From assembly GCF_009695875.1 (NCBI RefSeq), contig NZ_VUNC01000002.1:62001-126000 (forward strand): 64,000 nt of DNA, in the 5' to 3' direction. Source of the DNA: Olsenella porci. GTDB lineage: Bacteria; Actinomycetota; Coriobacteriia; Coriobacteriales; Atopobiaceae. Positions within the stretch are counted from its first letter, which is position 1; the number at the start of each line of letters is the position of its first letter. A program made the translations under genes and the position numbers. The notes under the pieces are model-generated. The model was not told where the DNA came from, made no database searches, and was given only the letters and a program-made list of their open reading frames with translations. Below, one piece after another: positions 24,380-34,555 of the stretch.

Positions 24380-25645
24380 CTATGCGAGCGACCCCACGAG
24401 CCTCCCCTGGGCGTCCACGGAACCGACCCGCACCCTCACCATGGAGTCGAGGGGAAGCGACGGGTCGACGAGAGCCTCGAACAGGCCGCCGGTCACGGCC
24501 CTCCCCGGATACTGCACTATGGCAGATTGGACCGTCCCCACGAGGGAGCTCGCCGCTTCAAGTCTCATCTCGCGCGCGGCTTCGCGCATGCGCCTGCCTC
24601 GCTCGGCCATCACCTGCGGGGGGACCTGGCCGGGGTAGGTCGCCGCCGGGGTCCCAGGGCGGCGGGAGTACCTGAAGACGTGCATCTTGGCAAACCCCAT
24701 CTGCCGGCAGAAGGCCAGGGACTCCTCAAAGTCGGCATCAGTCTCGCCCGGGAACCCAACGATGAGGTCGGTCCCCAGGGCGAGGTCGGGAATGCCCTCG
24801 CGCGCCACCTCAATCGCGCGGGCGTAGGCTGCGGTGTCGTACACGCGACCCATGCGCGAGAGCGTTCTGTCACAGCCCGACTGAAGGCACACGTGCAGAA
24901 ACGGGGCAACCCGCTCCCCTCCCGCGCGCATCGCCGCGACGAGCCGGGGCGTGACGTCGGGGGGCTCGATGGACGAGAGGCGGATGCGCTCGACGCCAGT
25001 CTGGTCGAGGATCGCCTGGACGAGACCCGCGAGGTCAACGTGCTCGCCGTTCCTTCCATCGTGGGAATATCGTCCCAGGTTGATACCCGTGAGGACAACC
25101 TCGTGCGCCCCCTGGGACACGGACTCGCGCACGAGTCCGATGACCTCCTCTGGGCTCGTGGACCTCCCCGCACCGCGTGCCTTCCACACGATGCAGTAGG
25201 TGCACCGGTTGTCGCAGCCGTCCTGCACCTTGATGCCCGGTCGCATGCGTCCGGTGGGCGTGGGGGTGGAGAACCCCCCAGAGCGCGCGTCGGATGCCGG
25301 GGCAAAGCCAAGAGTGGACAGGACTTCCCCGGCGACCCGCGACTTGTCGGCAACCACGCGCACGTTGGGACCAAGCGCCTCCAACTCGGAAGCGGCGAGG
25401 CTCGCGACGCACCCCGTCGCGATGACGTCGGGAGCCTGCGGGAGGCCAGCCGCATGACGGACCGCCTTGCGTGCCTTCGCCTCCGCCTCGCCCGTCACCG
25501 CGCACGTGTTGACGACGACAGCGGACGCGTCCTCCTGGTCAACGAGCTCGCAACCCGCAGAGATGAGGTCCTGGGCGATGAGGTCCGTCTCGACGCGGTT
25601 GACACGACACCCCAGGTTGACGAGGGCAACGCGGGGCCGGCTCAC
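24380..25645 (-). CDS. mtaB: tRNA (N6-threonylcarbamoyladenosine(37)-C2) methylthiotransferase MtaB
   Basis: Radical-SAM enzyme that converts t6A37 to ms2t6A37 in tRNAs reading ANN codons. The 421 residues have N-terminal cluster cysteines C13 (LGCRVNRVE), C48 and C79, and the radical SAM triad C144-x3-C148-x2-C151 ([17 protein letters not shown]). A TRAM-like end follows. LGCRVNxxE and CTYCIVxxARG are MtaB wording, against LGCAKN for RimO and FGCQMN for MiaB. It starts at a GTG overlapping the dnaJ stop (GTGA), as in the dnaJ-mtaB region of Firmicutes. The intervening prmA and rsmE genes of that region are absent here. Confidence 0.93.
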   Translation of the reverse strand: MSRPRVALVNLGCRVNRVETDLIAQDLISAGCELVDQEDASAVVVNTCAVTGEAEAKARKAVRHAAGLPQAPDVIATGCVASLAASELEALGPNVRVVADKSRVAGEVLSTLGFAPASDARSGGFSTPTPTGRMRPGIKVQDGCDNRCTYCIVWKARGAGRSTSPEEVIGLVRESVSQGAHEVVLTGINLGRYSHDGRNGEHVDLAGLVQAILDQTGVERIRLSSIEPPDVTPRLVAAMRAGGERVAPFLHVCLQSGCDRTLSRMGRVYDTAAYARAIEVAREGIPDLALGTDLIVGFPGETDADFEESLAFCRQMGFAKMHVFRYSRRPGTPAATYPGQVPPQVMAERGRRMREAAREMRLEAASSLVGTVQSAIVQYPGRAVTGGLFEALVDPSLPLDSMVRVRVGSVDAQGRLVGSLA

Positions 25646-26799
25646 TTGACCCGCCCGCGGCCCCTACGGCCGTGATGGGGGAAGCCCTGCGAGTGCTTCT
25701 CTCCCTCATGGGCGGCGCTGCCGCCAGACCGCCCGTCGACGATGGAGCGGACCTGGTCGAGCTGGGACTCGGTGAGGTCGCCAGGCGTCTTGACCTGCAC
25801 GACCGCGATGAGACTTCCTCGAGCCGAGGAGTTCATGCGGGGCATGCCATAGCCGGCAACGCGGACCTGCTGGCCAAACTGGCAGCCCGCGGGGACGGTG
25901 ACCTTGACCTCCTCGCCCTCCATGATCCCGTCGACCGTGACGTCCTTGCCCACGATGGCCTCGAGGGAGTCGACCTCGACCTTGCAGAAGAGGTCGTCGC
26001 CCTGGCGCTCGAAGCGCTCGTCCTCCTCGACGTCAACGCGAACGACGAGGTCGCCCGTGTGGTCCCCGCGGATTCCCGCCTCGCCCTTTCCGCGAACGGT
26101 GACCGTCTGGCCGGAGTGGACGCCCGCAGGAATCTTGACCTCGACCGTCTCCCTTGAGGGAGTGCGGCCCTGGCCCTCGCAGGTCTCGCACGGCTTGTCC
26201 ACCACCTTGCCGGAGCCGCCGCACTGGGGGCACACGCCCTGAGACTGCATCTGTCCAAAGATGGTCTGCTGCACCTGGACGACGACGCCCTTGCCATGGC
26301 AGCGGGGGCAGGTCTTCTCACTCCCGCCCTCTGCCACGCCCGTGCCGTTGCAGTCGTCGCACGGCGCCAGGCGCTCGTACGAGATCGTCTTGGTGCATCC
26401 CGCGGCGGCCTCTGCGAGCGAGATCTGGAGCCGGGCCGCCATGTCGCGCCCGCGCGTCTGCGCGGCGGTCCTGGAGCCACCGTGCCCGCCGCCGAAGAAC
26501 GAGTCGAAGATGTCGTTGATCCCAAAGCCGCCGCCAAAGATGTCCGACATGTCCACGAAGTCGGAGCCCATTCCGCCGGGGCCGTCAGGGGTCCCGTATC
26601 GGTCGTAGTTGGCGCGCTTGCGCTCGTCCGAGAGGACGGTGTAGGCCTCGTTGACCTCCTTGAAGCGCTCCTCTGCATCCGGCGCCTTGTTGACGTCGGG
26701 GTGAAGGGTGCGTGCCTTCTTGAGGAACGCCCTCTTTATGGTCTTGGCGTCGGCGTCGTGCTCGACGCCGAGAATCTCGTAATAGTCCAACGAAGCCAA
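25642..26799 (-). CDS. dnaJ: Chaperone DnaJ (type I)
   Basis: Hsp40 co-chaperone that stimulates DnaK. The 385 residues have a J domain with HPD at 33-35 and a G/F-rich region (about 72-108). Four CxxCxGxG zinc repeats follow (starting C147, C164, C190 and C204), then the C-terminal substrate-binding domain. The start is TTG at 26797-26799, giving [12 protein letters not shown] as in other DnaJ proteins; GGGAG lies about 10 bases upstream. dnaK and grpE are not beside it, and no CIRCE element is visible, so heat-shock control by HrcA is not evident here. Confidence 0.95.
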   Translation of the reverse strand: MASLDYYEILGVEHDADAKTIKRAFLKKARTLHPDVNKAPDAEERFKEVNEAYTVLSDERKRANYDRYGTPDGPGGMGSDFVDMSDIFGGGFGINDIFDSFFGGGHGGSRTAAQTRGRDMAARLQISLAEAAAGCTKTISYERLAPCDDCNGTGVAEGGSEKTCPRCHGKGVVVQVQQTIFGQMQSQGVCPQCGGSGKVVDKPCETCEGQGRTPSRETVEVKIPAGVHSGQTVTVRGKGEAGIRGDHTGDLVVRVDVEEDERFERQGDDLFCKVEVDSLEAIVGKDVTVDGIMEGEEVKVTVPAGCQFGQQVRVAGYGMPRMNSSARGSLIAVVQVKTPGDLTESQLDQVRSIVDGRSGGSAAHEGEKHSQGFPHHGRRGRGRVK

Positions 26800-26844
26800 C
26801 CTAACCAGTCTCCCGCTTTCAGCCTAGATTCCTACACCTTGCAA

Positions 26845-27960
26845 TCAGCCTGAGACATACCCGTACCCTGGGCCCCCAAACGAGGCCCGCCCGGCGGTGC
26901 ACGAGAACATCATCGCCATGAACAGCGCAAGGATGACCCCCTCCACGGCGCCGTTGCCCAGCGAGGCAAGCGCGTTCCTCCACCACCTGCTAGAGTGCCT
27001 TATGCCACCTGCGAAGGCAAAGTAAAGCCCCAGCCCGAGGACGATGACGAGGAAGACCGCCATCGAGGAGAGCGTCCCGGTGAATGCGCCAAGGAGGGCG
27101 AACGGAAGGCCAAACCCAACGAGGCGGAAGCCAGACGTCTGCTGCCTGGTCAGCCTCTCGGACGGGACGCCGACGCGACAGACGAAGTCGCCGGCCTCGC
27201 GCCCGTTTGTCCCCGCGTTCCCCATGCCCTTGACCCTGACCACGTCACCATCGTGCGAGCCCGCGGGGATGTCGACCACGAGCTCCGTCGCGGTGAGCAC
27301 GCGCCCGGAGCCGCCGCACACGTCGCAGGGGTCCGAGACGACCTTGCCCGTGCCCTCGCACTCGGGGCACTCCATCTCCATGACCCCGAGGCCGAAGATC
27401 CCGGAGAGGTCCACGCCAATCCGCCCCGTGCCGTGGCACGTGGGGCAGGTCTCCGCGTGCTCGGCGCGTACGGACCCCCGTCCCTCGCATGCCTCGCAGG
27501 GGGCGTAGCGCTGGTAGGTGACGCCCCTGCGCGTGCCCTTGCGCGCAGTCTCGTCGTCCATGTCCACCTGAAAGCTGACGTCTGCGCCCGCACGCGGGTT
27601 GTAGCTCCTCGACCTGCGCTCCGAGCGCCTGGCATACCCCATGTCCGAGAACGGGAACCCCCAGCCAAAGGGCGACGACGAGAACGGGTCGCCCTGGGTG
27701 GGACCGCCCTGGTACGAGCCGGGCGTGGAGAAGGCCGATCCCGACCTCATGGCGTCGTACCTCCGTCGCTTGTCGGGGTCGGACAGGACGGCGTACGCCT
27801 CCGACACGGCCTTGAACTGCTCCTCGGCGTCCGGCGCCTTGTTGACGTCGGGATGCAGCTTACGAGCCTTCGATTGGAACGCCTTGCGTATCTCGTCCGT
27901 CGAGGCGTCCTTGTCCACGCCGAGGATGGCGTAGTAGTCTTTCTCGTTCATCGAGGCCAT
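26845..27960 (-). CDS. DnaJ-like protein with zinc fingers and C-terminal transmembrane segments
   Basis: A 371-residue J-protein with a canonical J domain (HPD at 36-38), a short G/F/S linker and four CxxC zinc modules (C155-C158, C172-C175, C198-C201, C212-C215). Only part of the first C-terminal beta domain follows (to about 270). In place of the second beta domain and dimerisation helix there are hydrophobic stretches at about 279-318 and 338-356, probably two or three membrane helices. The protein ends with a Gly-rich tail. It would present a J domain and zinc fingers at the cytoplasmic membrane. It lies just upstream of dnaJ with a 45-bp gap, suggesting an old duplication. The start has GGGAG nine bases before the ATG; an ATG three codons later is also possible. 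Confidence 0.85.
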   Translation of the reverse strand: MASMNEKDYYAILGVDKDASTDEIRKAFQSKARKLHPDVNKAPDAEEQFKAVSEAYAVLSDPDKRRRYDAMRSGSAFSTPGSYQGGPTQGDPFSSSPFGWGFPFSDMGYARRSERRSRSYNPRAGADVSFQVDMDDETARKGTRRGVTYQRYAPCEACEGRGSVRAEHAETCPTCHGTGRIGVDLSGIFGLGVMEMECPECEGTGKVVSDPCDVCGGSGRVLTATELVVDIPAGSHDGDVVRVKGMGNAGTNGREAGDFVCRVGVPSERLTRQQTSGFRLVGFGLPFALLGAFTGTLSSMAVFLVIVLGLGLYFAFAGGIRHSSRWWRNALASLGNGAVEGVILALFMAMMFSCTAGRASFGGPGYGYVSG

Positions 27961-28074
27961 AGGTGGGGTCTCCCGTGGTTCGTGGTTTGACGCCCTGGGG
28001 GCATCCGTTCAGGCGGGGGCGCTGGTCCCGGTTGGGAGCGGCGTCCCATGGCGTCGCGGGTGGGCCGGAGTGCC

Positions 28075-29358
28075 CTAGCACGTTCGAGTGTCGATTGTAC
28101 CCTCGGCGAGTCCCCACAATTCACCGTAAAGCTCGTTGCCCATAAGCCATCCGCTGTGCGTGGGGACGAGCCTTCCGCCTTCGAGCGTGGCGAGGCCCTC
28201 GTCGCACGCGCGAGAGACGACGGCGTCCACCTGCGACGCGGGAGCGGCCTCCCTCGCAAGCCCCAGGAGCCCTCCGGGGATCCCGGCGGCCAGGCGTGCG
28301 GAGAGCATGAGGTCCTCGGCGACCGCCTGCCGCAGGTCGAGGAACTCGACGGAGAGGCGCAGCGACCCCAGGGCGGGGTCCGCGACGATCTGGCGTGCCG
28401 TGCTCATGACCGTGACGCGCGCCCTGGCGACGTCGTCCCCGGGCGCGGGGAGCTGCGGGGCAACTCCCCGCAGGGCGAGGTACCCCTCCCGGGTGAGCAT
28501 GCTCGCGGCGCTCGTCCCAAAGCCCAGGTACGGTGTCCCCGTCCAGTACGACACGTTGTGGAGGCACTCCTGGCCAGGCACGGCATAGCTTGCGACCTCG
28601 TACCGTCGGAGCCCGCTGCGGGTGAGAGTCGCCTCGGCCGCCTCCATGCGGTCTGCCTGGACGTCCGACGCGTTGAACTCAGGCTCCTCTTCCCCGTACC
28701 TCCGCCAGAACGCCGTCCCCTCCTCGATGGCGAGGGGATACACGCTCACGTGCGACACCCCGCTGGCGAGGACGTTACGCAGGCTCCGCTCCCACGAGGC
28801 GCCAGTCTGCCGCGGGATCGCGCACATGAGGTCGCACGAGACCCTAAGCCCCGAGGTGACCGCCTCCCGAAGCGCCTCGAGCGCGCGTTCGGGCCCATGG
28901 ATGCGTCCTAGCGCAACGAGCTCGGAAGCTGAGGTGCTCTGCACGCCAATCGAGACGCGAGTCGCCCCCGCCTCTCGGACGCGCTCCAACAGGTCAGGCG
29001 AGAGGGAATCGGGATTTGCCTCGAAGCTGAGCTCCGTCGGCGCATGGGGCGCGACCGCGCGGACGAGCGGAGGGAGCGCGGCGCCCAGGAGCGACGGGGT
29101 GCCGCCACCCAGATAGCCGGTGCGGCACGGCTCGAAAAGGCCCGTCTCCTCGACCTCCCGTAGCTGCCTCGCGATGGCGCGGGCATATGCGGCGGGCAGC
29201 GGATCGTCCGCCCTCGTCGCCCCTGAGGCAAAGTCACAGTAGGCGCACTTGCTCCGGCAGAACGGGACGTGGACGTAGAGCGAGCCCACGCCCTCCAGGT
29301 GGTACCTCGCACGGTCCCAGGCGGGAACGAATGCCCCCGTGGCCTCCTCAGGCACCAT
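28075..29358 (-). CDS. hemW: Radical SAM protein HemW (HemN-like)
   Basis: A 427-residue coproporphyrinogen-dehydrogenase-like protein. It has the radical SAM triad C34-x3-C38-x2-C41 in CRSKCAYCDF, followed by YLGGGTPSLL, IGVQSTSASEL and a HemN C-terminal helical domain. The residue after CAYC is Asp, not the fourth Cys of true HemN. This points to HemW, a heme chaperone/insertase, not the oxidase. The ATG at 29356-29358 overlaps the end of dusB by about 10 bp and has a GA-rich stretch before it. HemW lies next to lepA or the dnaJ cluster in Firmicutes as well. The 27961-28074 gap shows no clear signal. Confidence 0.92.
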   Translation of the reverse strand: MVPEEATGAFVPAWDRARYHLEGVGSLYVHVPFCRSKCAYCDFASGATRADDPLPAAYARAIARQLREVEETGLFEPCRTGYLGGGTPSLLGAALPPLVRAVAPHAPTELSFEANPDSLSPDLLERVREAGATRVSIGVQSTSASELVALGRIHGPERALEALREAVTSGLRVSCDLMCAIPRQTGASWERSLRNVLASGVSHVSVYPLAIEEGTAFWRRYGEEEPEFNASDVQADRMEAAEATLTRSGLRRYEVASYAVPGQECLHNVSYWTGTPYLGFGTSAASMLTREGYLALRGVAPQLPAPGDDVARARVTVMSTARQIVADPALGSLRLSVEFLDLRQAVAEDLMLSARLAAGIPGGLLGLAREAAPASQVDAVVSRACDEGLATLEGGRLVPTHSGWLMGNELYGELWGLAEGTIDTRTC

Positions 29359-30430
29359 CCTCGCCCTCCACCAGGTCGAGCGCCTCACGAGCCAGTTCGA
29401 CGTAGTCGTCGAGCGTCACGCAGTGCATGGCCCTGTCGCGCCAGGCGGAGGCGTGGGGGGCGCCCTTGAGGTACCATCCCGCGAGGCTCCGCGCACGTGC
29501 AAGGTGCGCCCCGGTTGCGGCGAGCAAGCGAACGTGCAGTTCGAAGGCATGGATTCTGGTGGCAATCCCGGGCATGTGCCACTCTCCCCCGGCAAGCAGC
29601 GTCCGAGCCCCACGAAACGCCCATGGGTCCCCGTAGCTCCCTCGTGCGACCATGACGGCGGCGGCACCCGTCTGCTCTAGCATCCGCGCCGCCTCCACGG
29701 GACCACGAATGTCCCCCGACCCAATGACGGGGATGTCGACCGCCTGCGCCACCCGGGAGACGACGCCCCAGTCCGCCTGGCCCCGGTACAGCTGGGCGGC
29801 GGTCCTTCCATGGACGGCGACCGCGCTTACTCCCGCCTGCTCCAGGGCTCGCGCGAACTCGGGGGCGACCTCCTCGCCGGCACGCCTCCCCCTGCGAATC
29901 TTGCAGGTCACGGGCACGTCGGTCTCCGCCAGCACGGCACGGGCGATGTCCCCGGCGAGGGCTGGGTCGTCCAGGAGCGCCGACCCCTCACCCTTTCTCG
30001 TCACCTTGGGCACGGGGCAGGCCATGTTCACGTCGATGAGCGCGAGCCTGTCACCCAGCCGTTCGCTGACCTGCGCGGACGCCTCGCGAAACTGCTCCGG
30101 CTTGGAACCAAACAGCTGCACGGCGATGTCCGGCTCCGCGTCACCGGGAAGAACCAGGTCCCAGGTCTTCTCGCCCGCGTAGTGAATCCCCGCCACCGAG
30201 ACCATCTCGGTGTAGGCCAGAGCGGCGCCCCCTGCCCTGGCCATGGTGCGATACGCGGAATCGGTGACGCCCGCCATGGGGGCCATGAGGAACGGGTTAG
30301 CCTCGAGCCTCTCCCCCAGGCTTCCTTCCCTGGGGAAGGGCTCGGCCCTAGGCGAGAGAAGCGCCCCCTCGGCATAGCGACCAAGCAGCTCCGCCTCGCT
30401 TCCAGGCGACGCCACCTCGTCAGTCGTCAT
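29348..30430 (-). CDS. dusB: tRNA-dihydrouridine synthase (DusB family)
   Basis: FMN- and NADPH-dependent enzyme that reduces uridines in the tRNA D-loop. The 360 residues begin after a 40-residue leader with NPFLMAPMAGVTDSAYR, the FMN-binding strand. The catalytic cysteine C138 lies in NMACPVPKVTRKGEGSALL. The TIM barrel ends with VARGSYGDPW, and a C-terminal helical tRNA-binding domain closes the protein. It overlaps the preceding LtaS-like gene by about 11 bp and hemW by about 11 bp. The exact position in tRNA that it modifies cannot be assigned from sequence alone. Confidence 0.93.
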   Translation of the reverse strand: MTTDEVASPGSEAELLGRYAEGALLSPRAEPFPREGSLGERLEANPFLMAPMAGVTDSAYRTMARAGGAALAYTEMVSVAGIHYAGEKTWDLVLPGDAEPDIAVQLFGSKPEQFREASAQVSERLGDRLALIDVNMACPVPKVTRKGEGSALLDDPALAGDIARAVLAETDVPVTCKIRRGRRAGEEVAPEFARALEQAGVSAVAVHGRTAAQLYRGQADWGVVSRVAQAVDIPVIGSGDIRGPVEAARMLEQTGAAAVMVARGSYGDPWAFRGARTLLAGGEWHMPGIATRIHAFELHVRLLAATGAHLARARSLAGWYLKGAPHASAWRDRAMHCVTLDDYVELAREALDLVEGEDGA

Positions 30431-32435
30431 TGCTCCCGCTCCCTCCGGACGTCGTCCCCTTGGCGGCGAAGTACTCCTGCAGCGTTGCGGTGACCTTGTC
30501 CTGGTCTGCCTGGCTCATGGTCTCGATCTGGCCCGTGGCGGTCGAGCGAATGATGCCCTCTTGCCAGAAGGTTGTCTCGAGGTACTTTGAGGGATCTTTC
30601 TGCAGGAAGAGCGAGCTTCCCAGGAAGTAGTTTGGGGCAGAGACGTCCAGGTAGTCGAGAAGCGTGGGTGCCATGTCGAGCGAGTTGCGCCCCTGGGCAT
30701 CGACCTTCTGTGGCTTGACACCCTTGTAGTAGATGAAGAACGGAACCCTGTCGAGGCTCCCGAACGCCCTCTGATAGTCAGGGAACGCCTGGTTCCACCC
30801 CATGTCGACGTAGCTGGCGTGGTCTGCCGTGAAGACGATGATGGTGTTGTCTGCCAAATCGGAGTTCTGGAACTCGCTCATGAACTGGCCAAACCAGTAG
30901 TCGGCGTTATAGAACTTATTGAGCTCCGGGTCGGAACCGTCGCCAAACCTCTTGTCCGGCGAGTCGAAGGTGGCGTGCGTCCCCACCGTATACATGGCGA
31001 TGAAGAAGGGCTTTCCCGACCCGTTCTGCTCCTCCATCGTCTTGAGGAGGTACTCGTAGGCCTGGCGGTCGGACAGAGACTGGGCGCCCCCCTCCGGGTT
31101 CACGCCCTCCTCCGTGATGACCTGGTCAAACCCAAGGTCGTTGAGATAGCTGGTGAAGTCCGAGTTGTTGGGCTCCACGTTGATGAACGTGGTCTGGTAC
31201 CCGTTGAGCCCGAGGATGCCCTGGAGCGAGACGTAGTTGCTCGAGTCGAGGTTGCCGAGCTGCTCGCCCGAGAAGAGCTGCCCCTGCAGCCCGCGGTAGG
31301 TCGCGAAGGTGTGGTTGTAGTAGTTGGTGAAGTCGAGGGACCTCTGCTCGTATGAGGCGACGTTGGGCATGAGGGAGCGGGGGTCCTCCACCACGCTCTG
31401 AGAGAGCCCCTCGGTGAAGATCAGCACGACGTTGGGGGTCTGCCCCAGCGCCTGGGCCTCGGCGGGCTTGTCGATGCCGCCCTGGACCCCGTCGTGGTAG
31501 AACTTTCCGGCGTCGCCGTGTCCGTTCTTCACGTTCTCCGCGAAGGCGGCGTTGCGCTGGGTCTCCTGAAGCACGAGGGGGTATGACACGAGCGGAGAGT
31601 AGCTCCACCCCATGGACGCACCCGCAATGCCCCAGGCGACCACCGCGCCGGCGAGCACGGCGTAGTCGGCCACGCCCCGCTTTCCGACGCCCCTCGTGCG
31701 GAGGAAGGTCAGGAGCACGAGGGCGGCGATTCCGAGGGCATAGAGGCCAGCACCGCCCTGGATGTCCTCGATGCTGCCGAGGTTTGACAACATGATGGCA
31801 CTCACGTACGTGCCGCCAAAGAGGAGCACGAGCTGCTGGATGTTGAAGAGGGCGAGCAGAATGCCCTTGACCACGCCGGCGACCCGAGGCAGGCGCTTCA
31901 CCAGAAGGTTGGTGAGTGACCATAGCAGGACGAGCTCGACGAGCGACATCCAGGCGTAGCGCGGGTCGTGCGAGACGCGCTGCGCGAGGGCGATCAGGAC
32001 GACGGGGAACCCATAGGTGATGATGGTCGTAAGGTACCCGCCCGCAGCATTGTGGAGTGCCGTGCGAAACCTTGCCAGGGGAGAAGGGCGCCTCTCCGGC
32101 TCGGGGAGCAGGCCAACTGGCAGCTCGGCGACGTCCAGGGGAGGCAGGTCGTTGTCCCAGTCCTCGTCGTCGTTGGCGTCCCGGGGGGAGAGGGTCGTGG
32201 CCTCGTTCCCGGCAGCATCCTCCGCGGCAGCAGCATCGCCCGTCTCGCCACCCTTGTCCTGCGGAGACTCTGCCTGGTCGTCACCCTCGTCCGGCGAGGG
32301 GCCTGACTGTGGGAGGAAGTGCGCCCCTGCCCGGTCCTCGGGGCTGCCCTCCTCGGTTGGGCCGTCCGTCTCCCCCGGTCCCTCCAGGCGCGCCCCCTCC
32401 TGGGGCTGGCTGTGTCTCTCGTCGTCTTGTATCAT
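30420..32435 (-). CDS. LTA synthase family protein (sulfatase-fold membrane phosphoglycerol transferase)
   Basis: A 671-residue membrane protein of the LtaS/sulfatase family. Residues 1-120 are a very acidic, low-complexity cytoplasmic tail. Five transmembrane segments follow at about 134-152, 160-178, 189-210, 229-246 and 257-275. The extracellular catalytic domain starts at 335. Metal and catalytic residues fit the family: Glu342 in LIFTEGLSQS, a Thr within NYYNHTFATYRG as the likely nucleophile, GTHATFDSP, and the late Asp-His pair in FTADHASY. It may polymerise or transfer glycerol-phosphate from phosphatidylglycerol onto a cell-surface polymer, but the acceptor is unknown. The ATG at 32433-32435 has GAGG at good spacing. 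The gene is placed between lepA and dusB. Confidence 0.85.
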   Translation of the reverse strand: MIQDDERHSQPQEGARLEGPGETDGPTEEGSPEDRAGAHFLPQSGPSPDEGDDQAESPQDKGGETGDAAAAEDAAGNEATTLSPRDANDDEDWDNDLPPLDVAELPVGLLPEPERRPSPLARFRTALHNAAGGYLTTIITYGFPVVLIALAQRVSHDPRYAWMSLVELVLLWSLTNLLVKRLPRVAGVVKGILLALFNIQQLVLLFGGTYVSAIMLSNLGSIEDIQGGAGLYALGIAALVLLTFLRTRGVGKRGVADYAVLAGAVVAWGIAGASMGWSYSPLVSYPLVLQETQRNAAFAENVKNGHGDAGKFYHDGVQGGIDKPAEAQALGQTPNVVLIFTEGLSQSVVEDPRSLMPNVASYEQRSLDFTNYYNHTFATYRGLQGQLFSGEQLGNLDSSNYVSLQGILGLNGYQTTFINVEPNNSDFTSYLNDLGFDQVITEEGVNPEGGAQSLSDRQAYEYLLKTMEEQNGSGKPFFIAMYTVGTHATFDSPDKRFGDGSDPELNKFYNADYWFGQFMSEFQNSDLADNTIIVFTADHASYVDMGWNQAFPDYQRAFGSLDRVPFFIYYKGVKPQKVDAQGRNSLDMAPTLLDYLDVSAPNYFLGSSLFLQKDPSKYLETTFWQEGIIRSTATGQIETMSQADQDKVTATLQEYFAAKGTTSGGSGSNDD

Positions 32436-32513
32436 GCTCACCTCAACGTTCGAGGGCGCGCCGCTTTCGCGACGCACCCGTGTTTCAGCTTCCTGCCTGT
32501 GATGTTCCGCACC

Positions 32514-34325
32514 CTAGTCGTCGTCCACCTTGAGGACCGCGAGGAACGCCTCCTGGGGGACCTCGACGCGCCCGATCGACTTCATGCGCTTCTTGCCCTC
32601 CTTCTGCTTCTCGAGGAGTTTCCTCTTTCGGCTGATGTCGCCGCCGTAGCACTTGGCCAGAACGTCCTTGCGGCGGGCGCGCACGGTTGAGCGCGAGATG
32701 ATCTTGTTGCCGATCGCCCCCTGGATGGGCACCTCGAAGAGCTGCTGGGGGATGATCTCCTTCAGCTTGTCGCAGAGGCCGCGGGCCATGTCGTAGGCCT
32801 TGTCCCTGTGGACGATGAACGACAGGGCGTCCACCTCCTCGCCCGCGAGGAGGATGTCCAGGCGCACGAGGTCGGAGGTCCTATAGTCCGAGAACTCGTA
32901 GTCGAGCGAGGCATACCCCTTCGTTCGGCTCTTGAGCTGGTCGAAGAAGTCCAGGATCAGCTCGGCAAGGGGGATGTCAAAGTGCATCTCGACAGATCGC
33001 TCGCTGAGGTAGACCATGTCCTTTGTCTCTCCCCTGTGGTCCACCACCAGCTGCATGACGGCGCCCATGAAGTCGGGCGGCACGATGACCTTTGCCTTGA
33101 GGTAGGGCTCCTCGATGTGGTCGATCCTCGTGACGTCGGGGAGGTCCTGCGGGCTGGTGATCTGCAGCATCGTGCCATCGGTGCAGTACACGTGGTAGTT
33201 GACCGAGGGCGACGTGGCAATGAGGTCGAGCGAGAACTCTCGCTCGAGGCGCTCCTTCACGACCTCCATGTGGAGAAGCCCGAGGAATCCCACTCGGAAG
33301 CCAAACCCCAGGGCAACGGACGTCTCGGGCTCCCACGTGAGCGACGGGTCGTTGACGTGAAGCTTCTCAAGAGCGTCGCGGAGGTTCTCGTACTGTTTGT
33401 TGTCGATGGGGAAGAGGCCCGTGAACACCATCGGCTTGGCCTCGTGGTACCCGGGGCAGGCCTCGGCGCAGGGCCGCTCGTCCTCCGTGATGGTGTCACC
33501 CGTCTTGACGAGGCCGGGCTCCTTGAGCCCCGTGACCACGTAGCCGACCTCGCCCACGCCCAGGACGTCAACGGGGGTCTCGAGCGGTCGCTTGACCCCC
33601 ACGCCGTCGCACAGGAAGGTGTCGCCCAGCGCCATCATGCGAAGCCGGGCGCCCGGACGTATCTGCCCGTCGAACACGCGAACGGTAGCGATGATGCCGC
33701 GGTACTCGTCAAAGTACGAATCGAGTATCAGTGCCTTGAGTGGTGCGTCGGCGTCTCCGCTGGGAGGCGAGACGAGGTAGACGATGGCCTCCAGGAGGTC
33801 GTGGATCCCCTCCCCCGTCTTGCCGGACACGAGCACGCTGTCCTCCGCGGGGATGGCAAGCTCCTCCTCGATCTCGCGCTTGACCTCCTCGGGATGTGCC
33901 GAGGGGAGGTCGATCTTGTTGATCGCCGGGACGATGTCCAGGTCTGCGTTCATGGCGAGATTGGCGTTGCTCACCGTCTGGGCCTCGACCCCCTGGGTTG
34001 CGTCCACCACGAGGACCGCGCCCTCGCACGCCGCGAGCGAGCGCGAGACCTCGTAGGTGAAGTCCACGTGGCCCGGGGTGTCGATGAGGTTGAAGTCGTA
34101 GTCCTGCCCGTCGTCCGCCGTGTAGGTCACGCGGACCGCGTTGGACTTGATGGTGATTCCCCTCTCGCGCTCGATGTCCATGGAGTCCAGCATCTGGCTC
34201 TCGAGGTCACGCTCCTCGACCGTGTGGGTCAGCTCGAGGATGCGGTCAGAGATGGTGGACTTGCCATGGTCTATGTGCGCAATGATGGAGAAGTTGCGTA
34301 TGTGTGAGGTGTCTGTCGTTTTCAT
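32514..34325 (-). CDS. lepA: Elongation factor 4 (LepA)
   Basis: Translational GTPase that helps ribosomes under stress or in 30S biogenesis. About 603 residues with G1 AHIDHGKST near the N terminus, [32 protein letters not shown]-Tu domain 2, domains III and V, and the LepA-specific C-terminal domain ending [17 protein letters not shown]. The ATG at 34323-34325 ([17 protein letters not shown]) has no Shine-Dalgarno sequence. A TATTAT -10-like box ends 7 bp before it, so the mRNA may be leaderless. An ATG three codons upstream would lie inside that box. It is divergent from rpsT, as is common for these two genes. Confidence 0.94.
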   Translation of the reverse strand: MKTTDTSHIRNFSIIAHIDHGKSTISDRILELTHTVEERDLESQMLDSMDIERERGITIKSNAVRVTYTADDGQDYDFNLIDTPGHVDFTYEVSRSLAACEGAVLVVDATQGVEAQTVSNANLAMNADLDIVPAINKIDLPSAHPEEVKREIEEELAIPAEDSVLVSGKTGEGIHDLLEAIVYLVSPPSGDADAPLKALILDSYFDEYRGIIATVRVFDGQIRPGARLRMMALGDTFLCDGVGVKRPLETPVDVLGVGEVGYVVTGLKEPGLVKTGDTITEDERPCAEACPGYHEAKPMVFTGLFPIDNKQYENLRDALEKLHVNDPSLTWEPETSVALGFGFRVGFLGLLHMEVVKERLEREFSLDLIATSPSVNYHVYCTDGTMLQITSPQDLPDVTRIDHIEEPYLKAKVIVPPDFMGAVMQLVVDHRGETKDMVYLSERSVEMHFDIPLAELILDFFDQLKSRTKGYASLDYEFSDYRTSDLVRLDILLAGEEVDALSFIVHRDKAYDMARGLCDKLKEIIPQQLFEVPIQGAIGNKIISRSTVRARRKDVLAKCYGGDISRKRKLLEKQKEGKKRMKSIGRVEVPQEAFLAVLKVDDD

Positions 34326-34332
34326 AGGGGTC

Positions 34333-34338
34333 ATAATA
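34333..34338 (-). promoter_or_regulatory. Possible lepA -10 box (leaderless promoter)
   Basis: Minus-strand TATTAT is followed by seven bases and then the lepA ATG. The predicted +1 therefore falls on the A of the start codon. No good -35 is visible; GACATT at 18-bp spacing is a weak match. Low-confidence assignment resting on the absence of any ribosome-binding site. Confidence 0.35.
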
Positions 34339-34451
34339 CCGCAGCCGCGGCGTTTGAATGTCGCCGCCCCCGTTCGGCCCGCCACGAGGGGCCCAAACCG
34401 TGGGAGAGACCTGTAAAATCACACAAAGGTCATGTGCGTTCTCAACCACTC

Positions 34452-34460
34452 TGTTATACT
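34452..34460 (+). promoter_or_regulatory. rpsT promoter (extended -10)
   Basis: TG-T-TATACT is an extended -10 element with five of six consensus bases in the hexamer. The -35 region is poor, as is usual for extended -10 promoters. The leader to the rpsT GTG would be about 88 nt, long enough for S20 autoregulation. Confidence 0.6.
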
Positions 34461-34555
34461 TCGCAAATGGACCTCGCCGTGTCGGGCTCGGGACCCCACT
34501 CCCCCGCCTAAATTCCTTCAGAGGCCTCATGGATCAGAACCGAAAGGAACCGTAA

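Noticed and set aside
28068-28100. A CIRCE (HrcA) element near the J-protein genes
   Set aside because: TAGCAC-4-GAGTGT resembles half-sites, but the spacing is four, not nine, the arms mismatch, and it lies at the hemW stop, not before dnaJ.
28075-29358. Oxygen-independent coproporphyrinogen oxidase HemN
   Set aside because: The fourth cysteine of the HemN CxxxCxxCxC motif is Asp here, and no other heme genes are adjacent. HemW is the better call.
30420-32435. Calling this gene a confirmed lipoteichoic acid synthase
   Set aside because: The fold and catalytic residues fit the LtaS/sulfatase family, but relatives include phosphoglycerol and phosphoethanolamine transferases with other acceptors, so only a family call is justified.
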